NCBI GenBank assembly: GCA_003486165.1
Contig: DNGT01000111.1
Span: 5,298 to 10,331, forward strand
Source of the DNA: Desulfobacteraceae bacterium
GTDB lineage: Bacteria > Desulfobacterota > Desulfobacteria > Desulfobacterales > UBA11574
Direction: 5' to 3'
DNA length: 5,034 nt
Shown: one piece after another, positions 1 to 5,034 of the stretch
How positions within the stretch are numbered: position 1 is the first letter of the stretch
Layout: the number at the start of each line of letters is the position of its first letter
The notes under the pieces: model-generated
Told to the model about the DNA's origin: nothing
Seen by the model: the letters and a program-made list of their open reading frames with translations, nothing else
Database searches by the model: none
Position numbers and translations under genes: made by a program

Positions 1-116
1 AATCAAGCACCGAAATTATGTCTCTTCTATCAGAGGACGAGGCAGCCGAAGCAATCAGATTTCTTAAAAAGCTGCAAAAGGCATTTAAAAACAAACAACC
101 AAAAAGAGACGGCTGA
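1..116 (+). CDS. C-terminal tail of a truncated gene, possibly a MarR-type regulator
   Basis: An open frame enters from the left edge (first full codon at 3) and stops at TGA 114-116, giving 37 residues. The visible piece is a charged amphipathic helix, LLSEDEAAEAIRFLKKLQKA, followed by a basic tail, KNKQPKRDG. A short acidic turn of the LSEEE kind followed by a leucine/lysine helix is how many MarR-family repressors end, so that family is my best guess, but no DNA-binding segment lies inside the window. The next gene starts 43 bases downstream with no clear terminator between, so the two may be co-transcribed. Coding character is plausible from composition. The identity is weak, and any small helical protein could end this way. 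Confidence 0.5.
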   Translation, partial: SSTEIMSLLSEDEAAEAIRFLKKLQKAFKNKQPKRDG

Positions 117-159
117 AAATCCGAACACAAAAACCATCCATTCTCTAAGGGTTTCTAAT

Positions 160-435
160 ATGCGGAAATGTACTGGGAATAACACTATCGATTGGGGTTT
201 TGATGCAATATTCGATGTTAAATGCCAAACCTGCGGACATATGGTCGAATTCTTTAAGGATGAGATAACAAGAAATTGTTCAAAATGTAAAAAATCAGTT
301 GTCAATGACCGTAAAAATTTCGGTTGCGGGCAATGGTGCTCATCTTCCTCTCGGCATATGAGAAACTTGTGCCCAAAGTTTAAACGATCGAAGGATAGAT
401 TTTATGGCTTACACCTCCCAACGGTGCGATATTAA
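160..435 (+). CDS. Small zinc-ribbon protein (91 aa), function unknown
   Basis: This 91-residue cysteine-rich protein has a Cys4 zinc-ribbon: C22-x2-C25, then C40-x2-C43, with the motif VEFFKDEITRNC in the loop. A second cysteine cluster follows (C56-x3-C60 and C71) in the context GCGQWC and then CPKFKRSKDRFYG. From general knowledge, similar ribbons with an FFKDE loop and a trailing GC..WC motif occur as small proteins, or as the C-terminal part of larger proteins, in sulfate-reducing deltaproteobacteria. They probably bind zinc structurally. No enzymatic motif is visible. ATG 160 is preceded by AAGGG at 147-151, eight bases upstream, which supports this start. It lies 43 bases after the preceding gene. 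The last residues (LHLPTVRY) look like an unconserved tail. The real-gene call is fairly firm; the cellular role is unknown. Confidence 0.8.
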   Translation: MRKCTGNNTIDWGFDAIFDVKCQTCGHMVEFFKDEITRNCSKCKKSVVNDRKNFGCGQWCSSSSRHMRNLCPKFKRSKDRFYGLHLPTVRY

Positions 436-541
436 CAATACTAATTATATATCCACATATCGAAACGTCTTGTTAATCAGCAAACAGCAAAGGAGAAAGG
501 GGAGCTTTTATAATTAATGTTGTTCCTGAAAGGAGGAAGAT

Positions 542-982
542 ATGGACTATCTTCAAATGACCGCCCCTTGCGGTCTGGACTGCTTCAACTGTCACTTCTT
601 TTTAGCCCACAAGGACCAGAAAGCAATGAACCAGATTGAACACTGGTCTAAGGAACTCAATATTCCTTTAGAAATAATGCTTTGCCGTGGGTGCCGCAAC
701 CATAATGGCCAAATACCGCTGCAGAAGCATATCTTCGGTGAAGCACATCGGTGCGCAGCCTATGAATGTTCCAAAGACAGGGGGATAAAATTTTGCGGGG
801 GTTGTGAAGAATTTCCCTGCGACAACCTTCATCCCTATGCTGACAAAGCAGACACTCTGCCGCATAATACCAAGGTCTTTAATCTGTGCTTGATCAATAA
901 AATGGGTCTGGAAAAATGGGCTGAGTCAAAAGCGTCTATGGTTCGCCAAGTCTATTTCAACAAACCGTGGTCGTTAGCATAA
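542..982 (+). CDS. DUF3795-type cysteine-rich protein (146 aa)
   Basis: The start is well set by AGGAGGA at 530-536 just before ATG 542. The 146-residue product has eleven cysteines in the layout of DUF3795 proteins: APCGLDCFNC at the N-terminus (C10, C14, C17), CRGC (C48, C51), C71 and C76 in CAAYEC, FCGGCEEFPC (C85, C88, C93), and C116. The spacing suggests two or more metal-binding sites, zinc or an iron-sulfur cluster, but the sequence does not say which. Helical segments follow (NLHPYADKADTLPHNTK and GLEKWAESKASMVRQ). There is no signal peptide or membrane segment, so it is likely cytosolic. DUF3795 proteins are common in anaerobic bacteria and archaea and have no established function that I know of. 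It stands alone, 106 bases after the zinc-ribbon gene and 135 bases before the acetyltransferase. Confidence 0.85.
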   Translation: MDYLQMTAPCGLDCFNCHFFLAHKDQKAMNQIEHWSKELNIPLEIMLCRGCRNHNGQIPLQKHIFGEAHRCAAYECSKDRGIKFCGGCEEFPCDNLHPYADKADTLPHNTKVFNLCLINKMGLEKWAESKASMVRQVYFNKPWSLA

Positions 983-1012
983 CCTGGTTATGTGCAAATA
1001 TGGAAGACATAG

Positions 1013-1063
1013 AGTTATAAAAGTTTAGAGAAACCATTTTTCTGTCGGGTTTATTCTATAACT
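1013..1063. repeat. Imperfect inverted repeat between DUF3795 and GNAT genes
   Basis: AGTTATA at 1013-1019 and TATAACT at 1057-1063 are perfect 7-bp inverted arms. Inside them AAACC (1031-1035) can pair with GGTTT (1048-1052). The arms are AT-rich and far apart, and no T-run follows, so this is not a convincing terminator. It could be a weak hairpin or operator ahead of the acetyltransferase gene, or chance in AT-rich DNA. Confidence 0.3.
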
Positions 1064-1117
1064 TGTGATTTAAGCCGCTTGCACAGTAAGAGCATAATAG
1101 AAAAAGGAGCACACAGA

Positions 1118-1609
1118 ATGCATTTCCATTTCGAACCGATGTTGCTGGAATCCCGAGAATCAGTCATCAATATATTCAATTATTACATTGAAAACAGTTT
1201 TGCAGCCTATCCCGAAACAAAAGTTCCTTATGAATTTTTCGATAAATTTTTGGAAATGTCTGATGGGTATCCCACCATTACAGTAAAAGATGAAATCGGT
1301 AAAGTCCTCGGATTTGGAATGCTTCGCGCCCATAATCCTATTCCGACATTTTCACAGACTGCAGAAATTACGTATTTCATAAAGCCCGAATATACAAGAA
1401 GAGGGATTGGAAGCAAAATATTGAATCAACTTGTCGATGAAGCAAAACAAAAAGGTATTTCGTCAATTCTTGCAAGCATATCTTCGCTGAATGAGGGCAG
1501 TCTAAACTTTCATAGAAAGAACGGCTTTATTGAATGCGGACGCTTCAAAAATGTGGGAAGGAAAAAGGGACAGGTATTCGATACGGTATGGATGCAAAAA
1601 ATGCTTTAA
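1118..1609 (+). CDS. GNAT N-acetyltransferase, phosphinothricin-acetyltransferase-like
   Basis: This 163-residue GNAT-fold enzyme would transfer acetyl from acetyl-CoA to a small amine. The CoA-binding motif A is ITYFIKPEYTRRGIGSKIL (residues 84-102). The usual Gln/Arg three residues before the first glycine is Thr93, but RRGIG is intact. The C-terminal block N125..S128..F131-H132..N135-G136-F137, then GRFKNVGRKKGQ and D155, is typical of the Pat/Bar and YncA-type subgroup that acts on phosphinothricin, methionine sulfoximine or related amino-acid analogues. The true substrate cannot be read from sequence. I chose ATG 1118 because AAAGGAG sits at 1103-1109. A longer TTG start at 1079 lacks a ribosome site and would add 13 unrelated residues. 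GC is about 37%. It appears to be an independent gene of a detoxification type. Confidence 0.88.
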   Translation: MHFHFEPMLLESRESVINIFNYYIENSFAAYPETKVPYEFFDKFLEMSDGYPTITVKDEIGKVLGFGMLRAHNPIPTFSQTAEITYFIKPEYTRRGIGSKILNQLVDEAKQKGISSILASISSLNEGSLNFHRKNGFIECGRFKNVGRKKGQVFDTVWMQKML

Positions 1610-1700
1610 ATATTTAAATAGAGCTGGCGTAAGTTAAGTTTTCTGTTAGAATCAAGAGAAGAGTTATGCCGAAACCGAATAATCGAGCATCGGAGTGAAG

Positions 1701-2174
1701 ATGGGTCTTATCGTAAAGGGAGTCTTGGCCGGAGTGTTAGGGACGTTGATGATGGATTCTTTGAATCATCTCTTCTCCCGAAATGGGATGATCTCGAAAA
1801 TCGACGTAGGGATGATCGGCAGGATGGCCGTGGGTTGGGCAAACGGGCACTTCCGCTATGGGCATCCAAGCGAGATGAAACAGGTCGCAAACGAGATGCT
1901 CTACGGGTATGTCACGCACTACACCATCGGAGTGAGCCTCGCGCTCCCTTATGTGCTCGGTTGGGATCTGTTGGTCGGAGGGCCTGCCTCACCGATATGG
2001 GCCCTTGCCTATGGCGTCGCGACCACTGTAGCCTCCTACTTCTTCGTCTTCCCTTCCATGGGATTTGGAGTGTTTGGCAGGCGGTCTCCCGAAGGCATTA
2101 GGGCTCCATTTTCCAGTCTGGCCAACCACCTGTTCTACGGAATGGGTATGGCGGTCGCGGTTGCACTTGCGTGA
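1701..2174 (+). CDS. DUF2938-type integral membrane protein (157 aa)
   Basis: The 157-residue hydrophobic protein has four predicted membrane segments, roughly at 3-19, 68-86, 96-118 and 140-156. It carries the landmarks I associate with DUF2938: GVLGTLMMD near the N-terminus, a G-R pair at 40-41, an E65..G69..H73-Y74..G77 stretch in the second helix, P118 with G121 and G123 in a FPSMGFG turn, and H143 in the last helix. The family is of unknown function; conserved Asp, His and Glu inside membrane helices could bind a ligand. ATG 1701 has GGAG at 1692-1695 as its ribosome site. The in-frame GTG at 1695 overlaps that site and is less likely. GC is about 56% against about 37% in the preceding gene, which suggests separate acquisition. 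It converges with the - strand gene downstream. Confidence 0.82.
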   Translation: MGLIVKGVLAGVLGTLMMDSLNHLFSRNGMISKIDVGMIGRMAVGWANGHFRYGHPSEMKQVANEMLYGYVTHYTIGVSLALPYVLGWDLLVGGPASPIWALAYGVATTVASYFFVFPSMGFGVFGRRSPEGIRAPFSSLANHLFYGMGMAVAVALA

Positions 2175-2624
2175 GCACCGGGAAAGACAGTAAGCGCAGG
2201 ATTGGTTTTGTGTCACCTAAAAGACGCTTCCAGCAGACGAAGCCAACGTTATATATATTTTAAATATCTGCGATCGATCTGAAATCCGACCATGGGCAAA
2301 TATTCTGTATTCCAAAGACATATCTGAAAAAGAGACAAAGTGCAGATACCTAATGGTGATCACACGAATCTGACCTCTTTAAATCCGTAAGATATGAGAA
2401 TAATATAACTTAAAAATCACTCTTTTTAAGAGGGGAATGATTTCTCTATCCATTTTGTGCCCTAATGTGCCGAGTATTGGTTTTTTTGCATGTATTGAAA
2501 GGTGATGCCGATCATGAACATCATTTACCTTTTACCTTACCCTTTGAGGCCCATATTCTACCAACATTGAATGTTTTTGAAATCGCAGGATAAGTATATC
2601 GGTCCAGCCTCAGGTTTCTGATCC
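2175..2624. other. Non-coding spacer between convergent genes
   Basis: About 450 bases lie between the membrane-protein stop and the stop of the - strand DNA-binding protein. No credible gene is visible. The longest tidy frame with a start is a 21-codon one at 2505-2570, which lacks a properly spaced ribosome site. The stretch holds an AT-rich run near 2250-2270, a terminator-like hairpin at 2414-2443, a T7 run near 2481-2487, and three tandem TTACC-like pieces at 2524-2541. TTCTGA-TCC-TCAGAA at 2616-2630 is a small hairpin overlapping the end of the - strand gene. For convergent genes one expects terminators here. Confidence 0.6.
2414..2443 (-). terminator. Possible intrinsic terminator for the - strand gene
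   Basis: AAATCA-CTCTT (2414-2424) pairs with AAGAG (2428-2432) and TGATTT (2438-2443) around a TTT loop, with a GGGAA bulge on one side. Read on the - strand, the second stem arm runs directly into a T-rich stretch, as in a factor-independent terminator. It lies about 180 bases beyond the stop of the - strand gene. The stem is AT-rich and bulged, so the call is tentative. Confidence 0.35.
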
Positions 2625-2975
2625 TCAGAATAATTTTAATTGGTCCTGTTGACTGACCTTTTTTGGGTCTGAAATTTTTTTCCGTGACTTTGTTTTGCCC
2701 GGGTCGTTTATCTGAGCTTTGCTTACTTCTGAAATTATGGGCTGTGCCTTATTTTTAGAAGGTGGGATTGGAAGGTCCTTATCAAGGCCTAAAATTGCAC
2801 GGTGAATGATTTGGACATAAGGCTCACCTGTTCGAGATTTCACATGCTCTAAAATTGTCTGGGCTTCCGGCGTCAACATGAGTTGAATCTGCTTGCACCC
2901 CTGTTCTAGTTTTCTTTTACGCCAGCGTTCCCGTCGCTTTCTATCTGTTTGTCGCCTTTGTTCTATTGTCAGCAT
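2625..2975 (-). CDS. Ribbon-helix-helix-type DNA-binding protein with C-terminal clamp-binding-like motif
   Basis: The 116-residue protein reads in three parts. Residues 5-24 are a strongly basic helix (QRRQTDRKRRERWRKRK). Residues 28-63 fit a ribbon-helix-helix unit: a strand KQIQLML, a helix TPEAQTILEHVKSRT, a turn GEP, and a second helix YVQIIHRAILGL. Residues 66-111 are low-complexity, polar and lysine-rich, probably disordered. The final five residues are QLKLF, matching the QLxLF pentapeptide of beta sliding-clamp-binding motifs. ATG 2975 is preceded on its strand by GGGGGG then AAAGGT, an acceptable ribosome site. Family knowledge says such small basic RHH proteins occur on phages, plasmids and genomic islands and often repress their own promoter. 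The 13-bp repeat array directly upstream fits autoregulation. The RHH call is good; the clamp link is inferred from the motif alone. Confidence 0.75.
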   Translation of the reverse strand: MLTIEQRRQTDRKRRERWRKRKLEQGCKQIQLMLTPEAQTILEHVKSRTGEPYVQIIHRAILGLDKDLPIPPSKNKAQPIISEVSKAQINDPGKTKSRKKISDPKKVSQQDQLKLF

Positions 2976-2987
2976 ACCTTTCCCCCC

Positions 2988-3046
2988 AACGCTTCATATT
3001 AACGCTTGTTTCAAGCGCTTTTAAATAACGTTTGTGTACAACGCTA
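2988..3046. repeat. Five direct heptamers at exact 13-bp period (operator or iteron array)
   Basis: Heptamers begin at 2988 (AACGCTT), 3001 (AACGCTT), 3014 (AGCGCTT), 3027 (AACGTTT) and 3040 (AACGCTA). Every start is exactly 13 bases after the previous one, and the six-base spacers (CATATT, GTTTCA, TTAAAT, GTGTAC) are unrelated. All five share the pattern A-x-C-G-x-T. The next positions at 2975 and 3053 do not match, so the array is bounded. It fills the stretch from the predicted transcription start to the ribosome site of the - strand DNA-binding protein. It is a strong candidate for that protein's binding array. Resemblance to replication iterons is noted, but no Rep gene or DnaA box was recognised. 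Confidence 0.75.
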
Positions 3047-3051
3047 AAAAC

Positions 3052-3080
3052 TTTATATCAGGGTGTTTGGCACAGGTCAA
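3052..3080 (-). promoter_or_regulatory. Sigma70-type promoter for the - strand DNA-binding protein gene
   Basis: On the - strand, TTGACC (3080-3075) and TATAAA (3057-3052) are separated by exactly 17 bases. Each box matches the consensus at five of six positions. Transcription would begin near 3045, at the first heptamer of the repeat array, giving a leader of about 70 nucleotides before ATG 2975. A repressor bound to the array would sit immediately downstream of the polymerase. Confidence 0.65.
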
Positions 3081-3299
3081 CACAAAAGTAACTCTCTCAA
3101 TAAAGGATGATATCGTAACGATAAGGCTTGATAGAGACTATTTATGACTCATTTATAGTGTCAATGGTTTAAAGCTGGCAATATCAAATATATATAATCA
3201 AATATTAACAAGTGTTTGTGTATCACAAGGCCATGTTAAACTTTAAATTTAGATTTGCCAAAGCAGCAGGGTTAAGATATCAATTAATTTGTTTTTGAC
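3081..3299. other. AT-rich non-coding stretch
   Basis: About 220 AT-rich bases hold no credible gene on either strand; every start codon meets a stop within a few codons. A perfect 13-bp palindrome is annotated separately at 3111-3123. The nonamer GTTTGTGTA at 3214-3222 also occurs inside the repeat array at 3030-3038, which may be chance. The DNA resembles an upstream regulatory region for the - strand gene. Confidence 0.5.
3111..3123. promoter_or_regulatory. Perfect 6-1-6 palindrome, possible operator
   Basis: TATCGT-A-ACGATA is a perfect palindrome centred at 3117. That is about 72 bases upstream of the predicted start point of the - strand promoter, a position usual for activators. No regulator can be assigned, and a chance palindrome of this length in AT-rich DNA is possible. 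Confidence 0.3.
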
Positions 3300-3492
3300 G
3301 GTTCGATATCATAACTACTGGGCGAACCTTAGAATTGAAGCTCCCTGCAGCAAGCCACAGGGAATCTGAGACTGTAAGGAATTCTGTTAATTTTATATTC
3401 GCTCGCCCCAGTTAAATGCCTTTTGCAGATCTTTTTCGAAAGATTACACTGGGCGGGCCAACCACGCAGCCCCACCCTGCAGCGGGACGGGG
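3300..3492. repeat. Cluster of four hairpins in a GC-richer non-coding island
   Basis: Four inverted repeats follow one another: GGTTCG/CGAACC (3300-3305 with 3323-3328), TCCCTG/CAGGGA (3342-3347 with 3358-3363), ATCTTT-TTCG-AAAGAT (3429-3444) and CCCC..GGGG (3470-3473 with 3489-3492). In addition ACTGGGCG occurs at 3317-3324 and 3448-3455, and a near-complement, CGCCCCAGT, at 3404-3412. No coding frame explains this. It could be a decayed interspersed repeat, a small non-autonomous mobile element, or the leader of the secreted-protein gene that starts at 3633. From memory, similar GC hairpin islands occur between genes in deltaproteobacteria, but I cannot name a family. Confidence 0.45.
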
Positions 3493-3632
3493 AATGTGCT
3501 TGCCGTTGCAGTTCAACGATTGACAATCCAGAATCTCTCTGTTAGTTCCATCAACATCTTTATCGGGAAGCAGCGGTTTGGATGCCAACTGGAGTGGCAC
3601 CGAAAAACAGCAGAAAATAAATGTGAGGCGTT
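3493..3632. other. Leader region before the secreted-protein gene
   Basis: This non-coding stretch links the hairpin island to the GTG start. A perfect TTGACA lies at 3520-3525, but no good -10 box follows at 16-18 bases, so a sigma70 promoter is not claimed. TGAGG at 3624-3628 is the probable ribosome site for GTG 3633. No other structure was seen. Confidence 0.4.
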
Positions 3633-5034
3633 GTGGAGTTGATTAAGCGAATATTGCTGTTGGGAATGCTGTTGCTCACATTTCCAACTGCAAATGGATG
3701 GGCACTGCAACTGGTTGAAAAAGACGGTTTGCACCTTTACTTTCCTGAGAAGGAGGATCAAGTTGCCGCACAATTGCTTGAAAACTTTCAGAAAATCGTC
3801 GCTTTCCTCTCAAATCAACACTTAACGATTCACTATCCCCTGCATGTGGTTCTGGACGAGGAATTAGATTTACCTGAAGTGCGTGTAAACATGATTCCTC
3901 ATCGCGAGATCCGCATCCCCCTGCGAGCCCCCGGCGTAATGGAAGACGGTTATACCGAGTCGGACCCCTGGACCTATTTTCTTTTCCGAGGTCTTTGTTT
4001 ACAGGCCATATTCAGTGTTCGTGACGGCATCCCTGCCAAGGTGCATAAGGTGCTTGGCGAAATCATTTCACCGAATATTGTCCTGCCGGAGTGGATTTTA
4101 GACGGCCTCTGCGCCTTGCTTTACAAATTGTACCAAGACAAAACCCTGCTGGATCCCATTTCGGCCGAAATCTTCGGAACCACCCCCCCTCCCGACCTGG
4201 ATTTGGTCAGCAACCATCCCGAGCTTTGGCCGGGACATTATGGCTATATCATCTACGGCCGGCCTTTTGTCTTCTGGATTTACAAAAAATACGGATGGGA
4301 TCGCCTCCTGGATTTCATCCAAAGGCACGGACGCGGCATTATCCCGATTGAAATTGATTTGAAAGCCAAAGAAGCCTTTGGAACCACCTGGGGCGCTCTC
4401 TGGCAAAGCTTTAAAATGGAACACCACGTTGGAAATCATACGAACGAAGGTCTGCATATCACCGGATACTGGCCCGACCCCTTTATCTATTGGAATCGTT
4501 CCGGCATCTATCCCGGTGTAATAAAGCTGCAACGCCGGAGCCGTTATGGATTTATGGATGCGCATAAGATCCTGTGGTTATCAGAATATGACGACAAAGG
4601 TATTTCCAGACTCATTGAGCAACAGGGCGATACATCCTGGCCATACGATCTCGATCACGTCTGGGATCCAGGCCCTGAGGGTGTGGCTGTCACCCGAAAG
4701 GGTCATCGTCCTTATCTGATGCTGCTGCCCAAAGGCAAGGTGTCTTTAACAACCCGCCTTTTGGGCCCTCAGCTGGATGCGATTGCCCTTATTCCCGGAC
4801 CGCCGGGTGTCATTCAGATGTCGGGTCCCGTTATGGACCAGCAGGGACGCATTGCCGTGTCAGCCAATCAGAACGGCAACTGGGACATTTGGCTCTATGA
4901 AAAAGCCTGGCACCGGATGACCACATCGCCTTCCCTGGAGATAGATCCTTGGATTCAAGAGGGCCGCCTGGTTTTTGCCTCCAATATTTCGGGCCGATTT
5001 CAAATCCACGACGCCCGCATGCAACCGCTGACCC
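3633..5034 (+). CDS. Secreted degenerate peptidase-MA-like / TolB-like propeller protein, 3' end outside window
   Basis: The frame is open from GTG 3633 to the right edge (467 codons and one extra base) with no stop, so the gene is cut by the window. The in-frame stop at 3624-3626 limits the start. TGAGG five bases upstream supports GTG. Residues 1-24 form a signal peptide (Lys/Arg, then ILLLGMLLLTF, ending near NGWA). Residues 25-260 resemble the helical peptidase-MA-like domain found fused to TolB-like propellers. At 118-127 the usual FHExxH is FRGLCLQAIF, and the later W-x-x-EGLA is WILDGLC (154-160), so the zinc site appears lost. From about 270, repeated strands with W-D-x-W, ANQNGNWDIW and FASNISGRFQI are TolB/WD40-like propeller blades. 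It is probably periplasmic or surface-located. Function unknown; perhaps binding or scaffolding. Confidence 0.78.
   Translation, partial: MELIKRILLLGMLLLTFPTANGWALQLVEKDGLHLYFPEKEDQVAAQLLENFQKIVAFLSNQHLTIHYPLHVVLDEELDLPEVRVNMIPHREIRIPLRAPGVMEDGYTESDPWTYFLFRGLCLQAIFSVRDGIPAKVHKVLGEIISPNIVLPEWILDGLCALLYKLYQDKTLLDPISAEIFGTTPPPDLDLVSNHPELWPGHYGYIIYGRPFVFWIYKKYGWDRLLDFIQRHGRGIIPIEIDLKAKEAFGTTWGALWQSFKMEHHVGNHTNEGLHITGYWPDPFIYWNRSGIYPGVIKLQRRSRYGFMDAHKILWLSEYDDKGISRLIEQQGDTSWPYDLDHVWDPGPEGVAVTRKGHRPYLMLLPKGKVSLTTRLLGPQLDAIALIPGPPGVIQMSGPVMDQQGRIAVSANQNGNWDIWLYEKAWHRMTTSPSLEIDPWIQEGRLVFASNISGRFQIHDARMQPLT

Noticed and set aside
517..640. Short frame starting at ATG 517 that overlaps the DUF3795 gene out of frame
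   Set aside because: Its codons simply read through the real gene in another frame, and its spacing from GGGGAG is long.
1079..1117. Longer TTG start for the acetyltransferase, adding 13 residues
   Set aside because: It has no ribosome site, while ATG 1118 has AAAGGAG at good spacing and begins where family members begin.
1695..1700. GTG start two codons upstream of the DUF2938-type ATG
   Set aside because: The GGAG ribosome site at 1692-1695 overlaps this GTG and is correctly spaced for ATG 1701 instead.
2505..2570. 21-codon frame in the convergent spacer, hydrophobic with several prolines
   Set aside because: The only purine-rich site lies two bases from the ATG, there is no independent support, and it sits in a likely terminator region.
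3300..3306. GGTTCGA, like a tRNA T-loop, as a possible tRNA fragment or integration site
   Set aside because: No T-stem, anticodon arm or acceptor stem surrounds it; the bases are better explained as one arm of a hairpin.
3411..3517. GTTAAAT and GTTCAAC about 100 bases apart, reminiscent of integron attC core sites
   Set aside because: The order is GTTRRRY then RYYYAAC, the reverse of an attC site, and no cassette array or integrase is present.
3520..3548. Perfect TTGACA as a promoter for the secreted-protein gene
   Set aside because: No hexamer at 16-18 bases downstream resembles TATAAT; the best, TAGTTC, matches at only two positions.
3329..3773. Overlapping - strand frames across the hairpin island and signal-peptide region
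   Set aside because: They are antisense to a convincing signal peptide or cross hairpins, lack ribosome sites and have no recognisable protein features.
4098..4565. 155-codon - strand frame opposite the secreted-protein gene
   Set aside because: It is antisense within a long coherent + strand coding frame with signal peptide and propeller repeats, and is a shadow of its codon bias.

Overview
The window looks like an accessory stretch of a Gram-negative bacterial chromosome. Protein style (a Cys4 zinc-ribbon protein with an FFKDE motif, a DUF3795-type cysteine protein, a secreted peptidase-MA/TolB-like propeller protein) suggests a Desulfobacterota-like sulfate-reducer lineage. That placement is inferred from reading translations by eye and not from any search. 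Base composition is patchy: about 35-46% GC for most left-hand genes, about 56% for the membrane-protein gene at 1701-2174, and about 50-54% for the right-hand gene. This fits a mosaic of separately acquired pieces.

Left half, all on the + strand: the tail of a gene entering from the left (possibly a MarR-type regulator), a 91-residue zinc-ribbon protein, a 146-residue DUF3795 cysteine protein, a 163-residue GNAT acetyltransferase of the phosphinothricin-acetyltransferase type, and a 157-residue DUF2938-type four-helix membrane protein. Gaps of 43, 106, 135 and 91 bases separate them. The first two could share a transcript. The others look like independent small genes, and no obvious pathway ties them together.

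Middle: a convergent gene on the - strand (2975 to 2625) encodes a very basic ribbon-helix-helix-type DNA-binding protein. It ends exactly in QLKLF, which matches the pentapeptide consensus of beta sliding-clamp-binding motifs. A near-consensus sigma70 promoter (TTGACC, 17 bp, TATAAA) lies upstream. Five copies of an AACGCTT-like heptamer, spaced exactly 13 bp apart, fill the stretch between that promoter and the Shine-Dalgarno region. Protein plus array looks like a self-contained regulatory or replication-linked module and is the most interesting item here.

Right half: an AT-rich non-coding stretch (3081-3299) is followed by a more GC-rich non-coding island carrying four hairpins (3300-3492). 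A secreted protein then starts at GTG 3633 and runs off the right edge. It has a signal peptide, a peptidase-MA-like helical domain whose HExxH zinc site appears to be lost, and the start of a TolB-like beta-propeller. No tRNA, rRNA, CRISPR array or complete insertion sequence was recognised.
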